Assembly: GCA_015520065.1 (NCBI GenBank)
Contig: WAQV01000011.1
Location: forward strand, 1 to 12,852
From: Candidatus Pacearchaeota archaeon
Lineage (GTDB): Archaea; Nanobdellota; Nanobdellia; Pacearchaeales; GW2011-AR1
Length of the DNA: 12,852 nucleotides
Direction: 5' to 3'
In this document: positions 12,756 to 12,852 of the stretch, in pieces
Position numbering within the stretch: the first letter of the stretch is position 1
Layout: every line of letters begins with the position of its first letter
Position numbers and translations under genes: made by a program
The notes under the pieces: model-generated
Seen by the model: only the letters and a program-made list of their open reading frames with translations
Database searches by the model: none
Told to the model about the DNA's origin: nothing

Positions 12756-12852
12756 ATGGTAAGCAAGGACTATGAAGGGTGTTTGAGGCAGAGAAGAATT
12801 GAAATCCTTAGAAGGTACTCTAAAAAAGAGGCGATTCACCCTGAAGACAAGA
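12756..12852 (+). CDS. Partial CDS, N-terminal 32 residues, unrecognised
   Basis: An open frame from the ATG at 12756 runs off the window edge. It begins MVSKDYEGCLRQRRIEILRR and continues as a basic, probably helical stretch. A TATA box and a purine-rich GGAGA ten bases before the ATG support it as a real gene start. No function can be assigned from this fragment. Confidence 0.6.
   Translation, partial: MVSKDYEGCLRQRRIEILRRYSKKEAIHPEDK

Noticed and set aside
1..12852. CRISPR array, insertion sequence or attachment site
   Set aside because: No regularly spaced repeats, transposase or integrase-like frame, or terminal inverted repeats were seen.

Overview
The window is AT-rich (about one third G+C, judged by eye) and archaeal. 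Evidence for this: a deoxyhypusine synthase gene, TATA boxes of the TTTAAA or TTTATA type centred 24-31 bp before many start codons (leaderless transcription), an archaeal-type secretion/pilus ATPase with a FlaJ/TadC-like platform protein, a tRNA-Leu without encoded CCA, and an archaeal DHH phosphoesterase. Small compact genes and the look of the secretion genes suggest a DPANN archaeon, perhaps near Woesearchaeota or Pacearchaeota. That placement is inference.

Region 1 (about 75-7301) is a membrane or pilus-like machine. It starts with a single-domain PRC-barrel protein, then two five-helix membrane proteins that are paralogues of each other. Two coiled-coil proteins follow on the minus strand. 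They diverge from a 766-aa type II/IV secretion ATPase, which is followed by a 737-aa platform protein with two T2SSF-like domains. No pilin-like class III signal peptide and no prepilin peptidase is visible, so the cargo is unknown.

Region 2 (7336-8681, minus strand) holds a membrane-anchored or secreted staphylococcal-type nuclease with a lamin-tail-like C-terminal domain, a small secreted four-cysteine protein, and tRNA-Leu(UAA).

Region 3 (8682-9879) holds a compact two-hairpin element with its own TATA box and a T-run, a one-domain O6-alkylguanine alkyltransferase, a minimal Hsp20, and two very small membrane proteins in convergent orientation. The 44-aa one has the best Shine-Dalgarno sequence in the window.

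Region 4 (9946-12852) holds a cysteine-rich DUF5701-like protein, deoxyhypusine synthase, a DHH/DHHA1 phosphoesterase, and the start of an unrecognised gene cut by the window edge.

Two translation modes are visible. Ten genes look leaderless, with TATA centres 24-31 bp before the ATG and mostly no Shine-Dalgarno. Three genes (184-aa membrane protein, platform protein, 44-aa protein) and the final partial gene have a leader with a purine-rich site. The alkyltransferase gene fits neither mode because its leader is the two-hairpin element. The most interesting items are that element, the divergent secretion-like locus with its paired membrane proteins, and the deoxyhypusine synthase whose spermidine-binding acidic residues appear changed.
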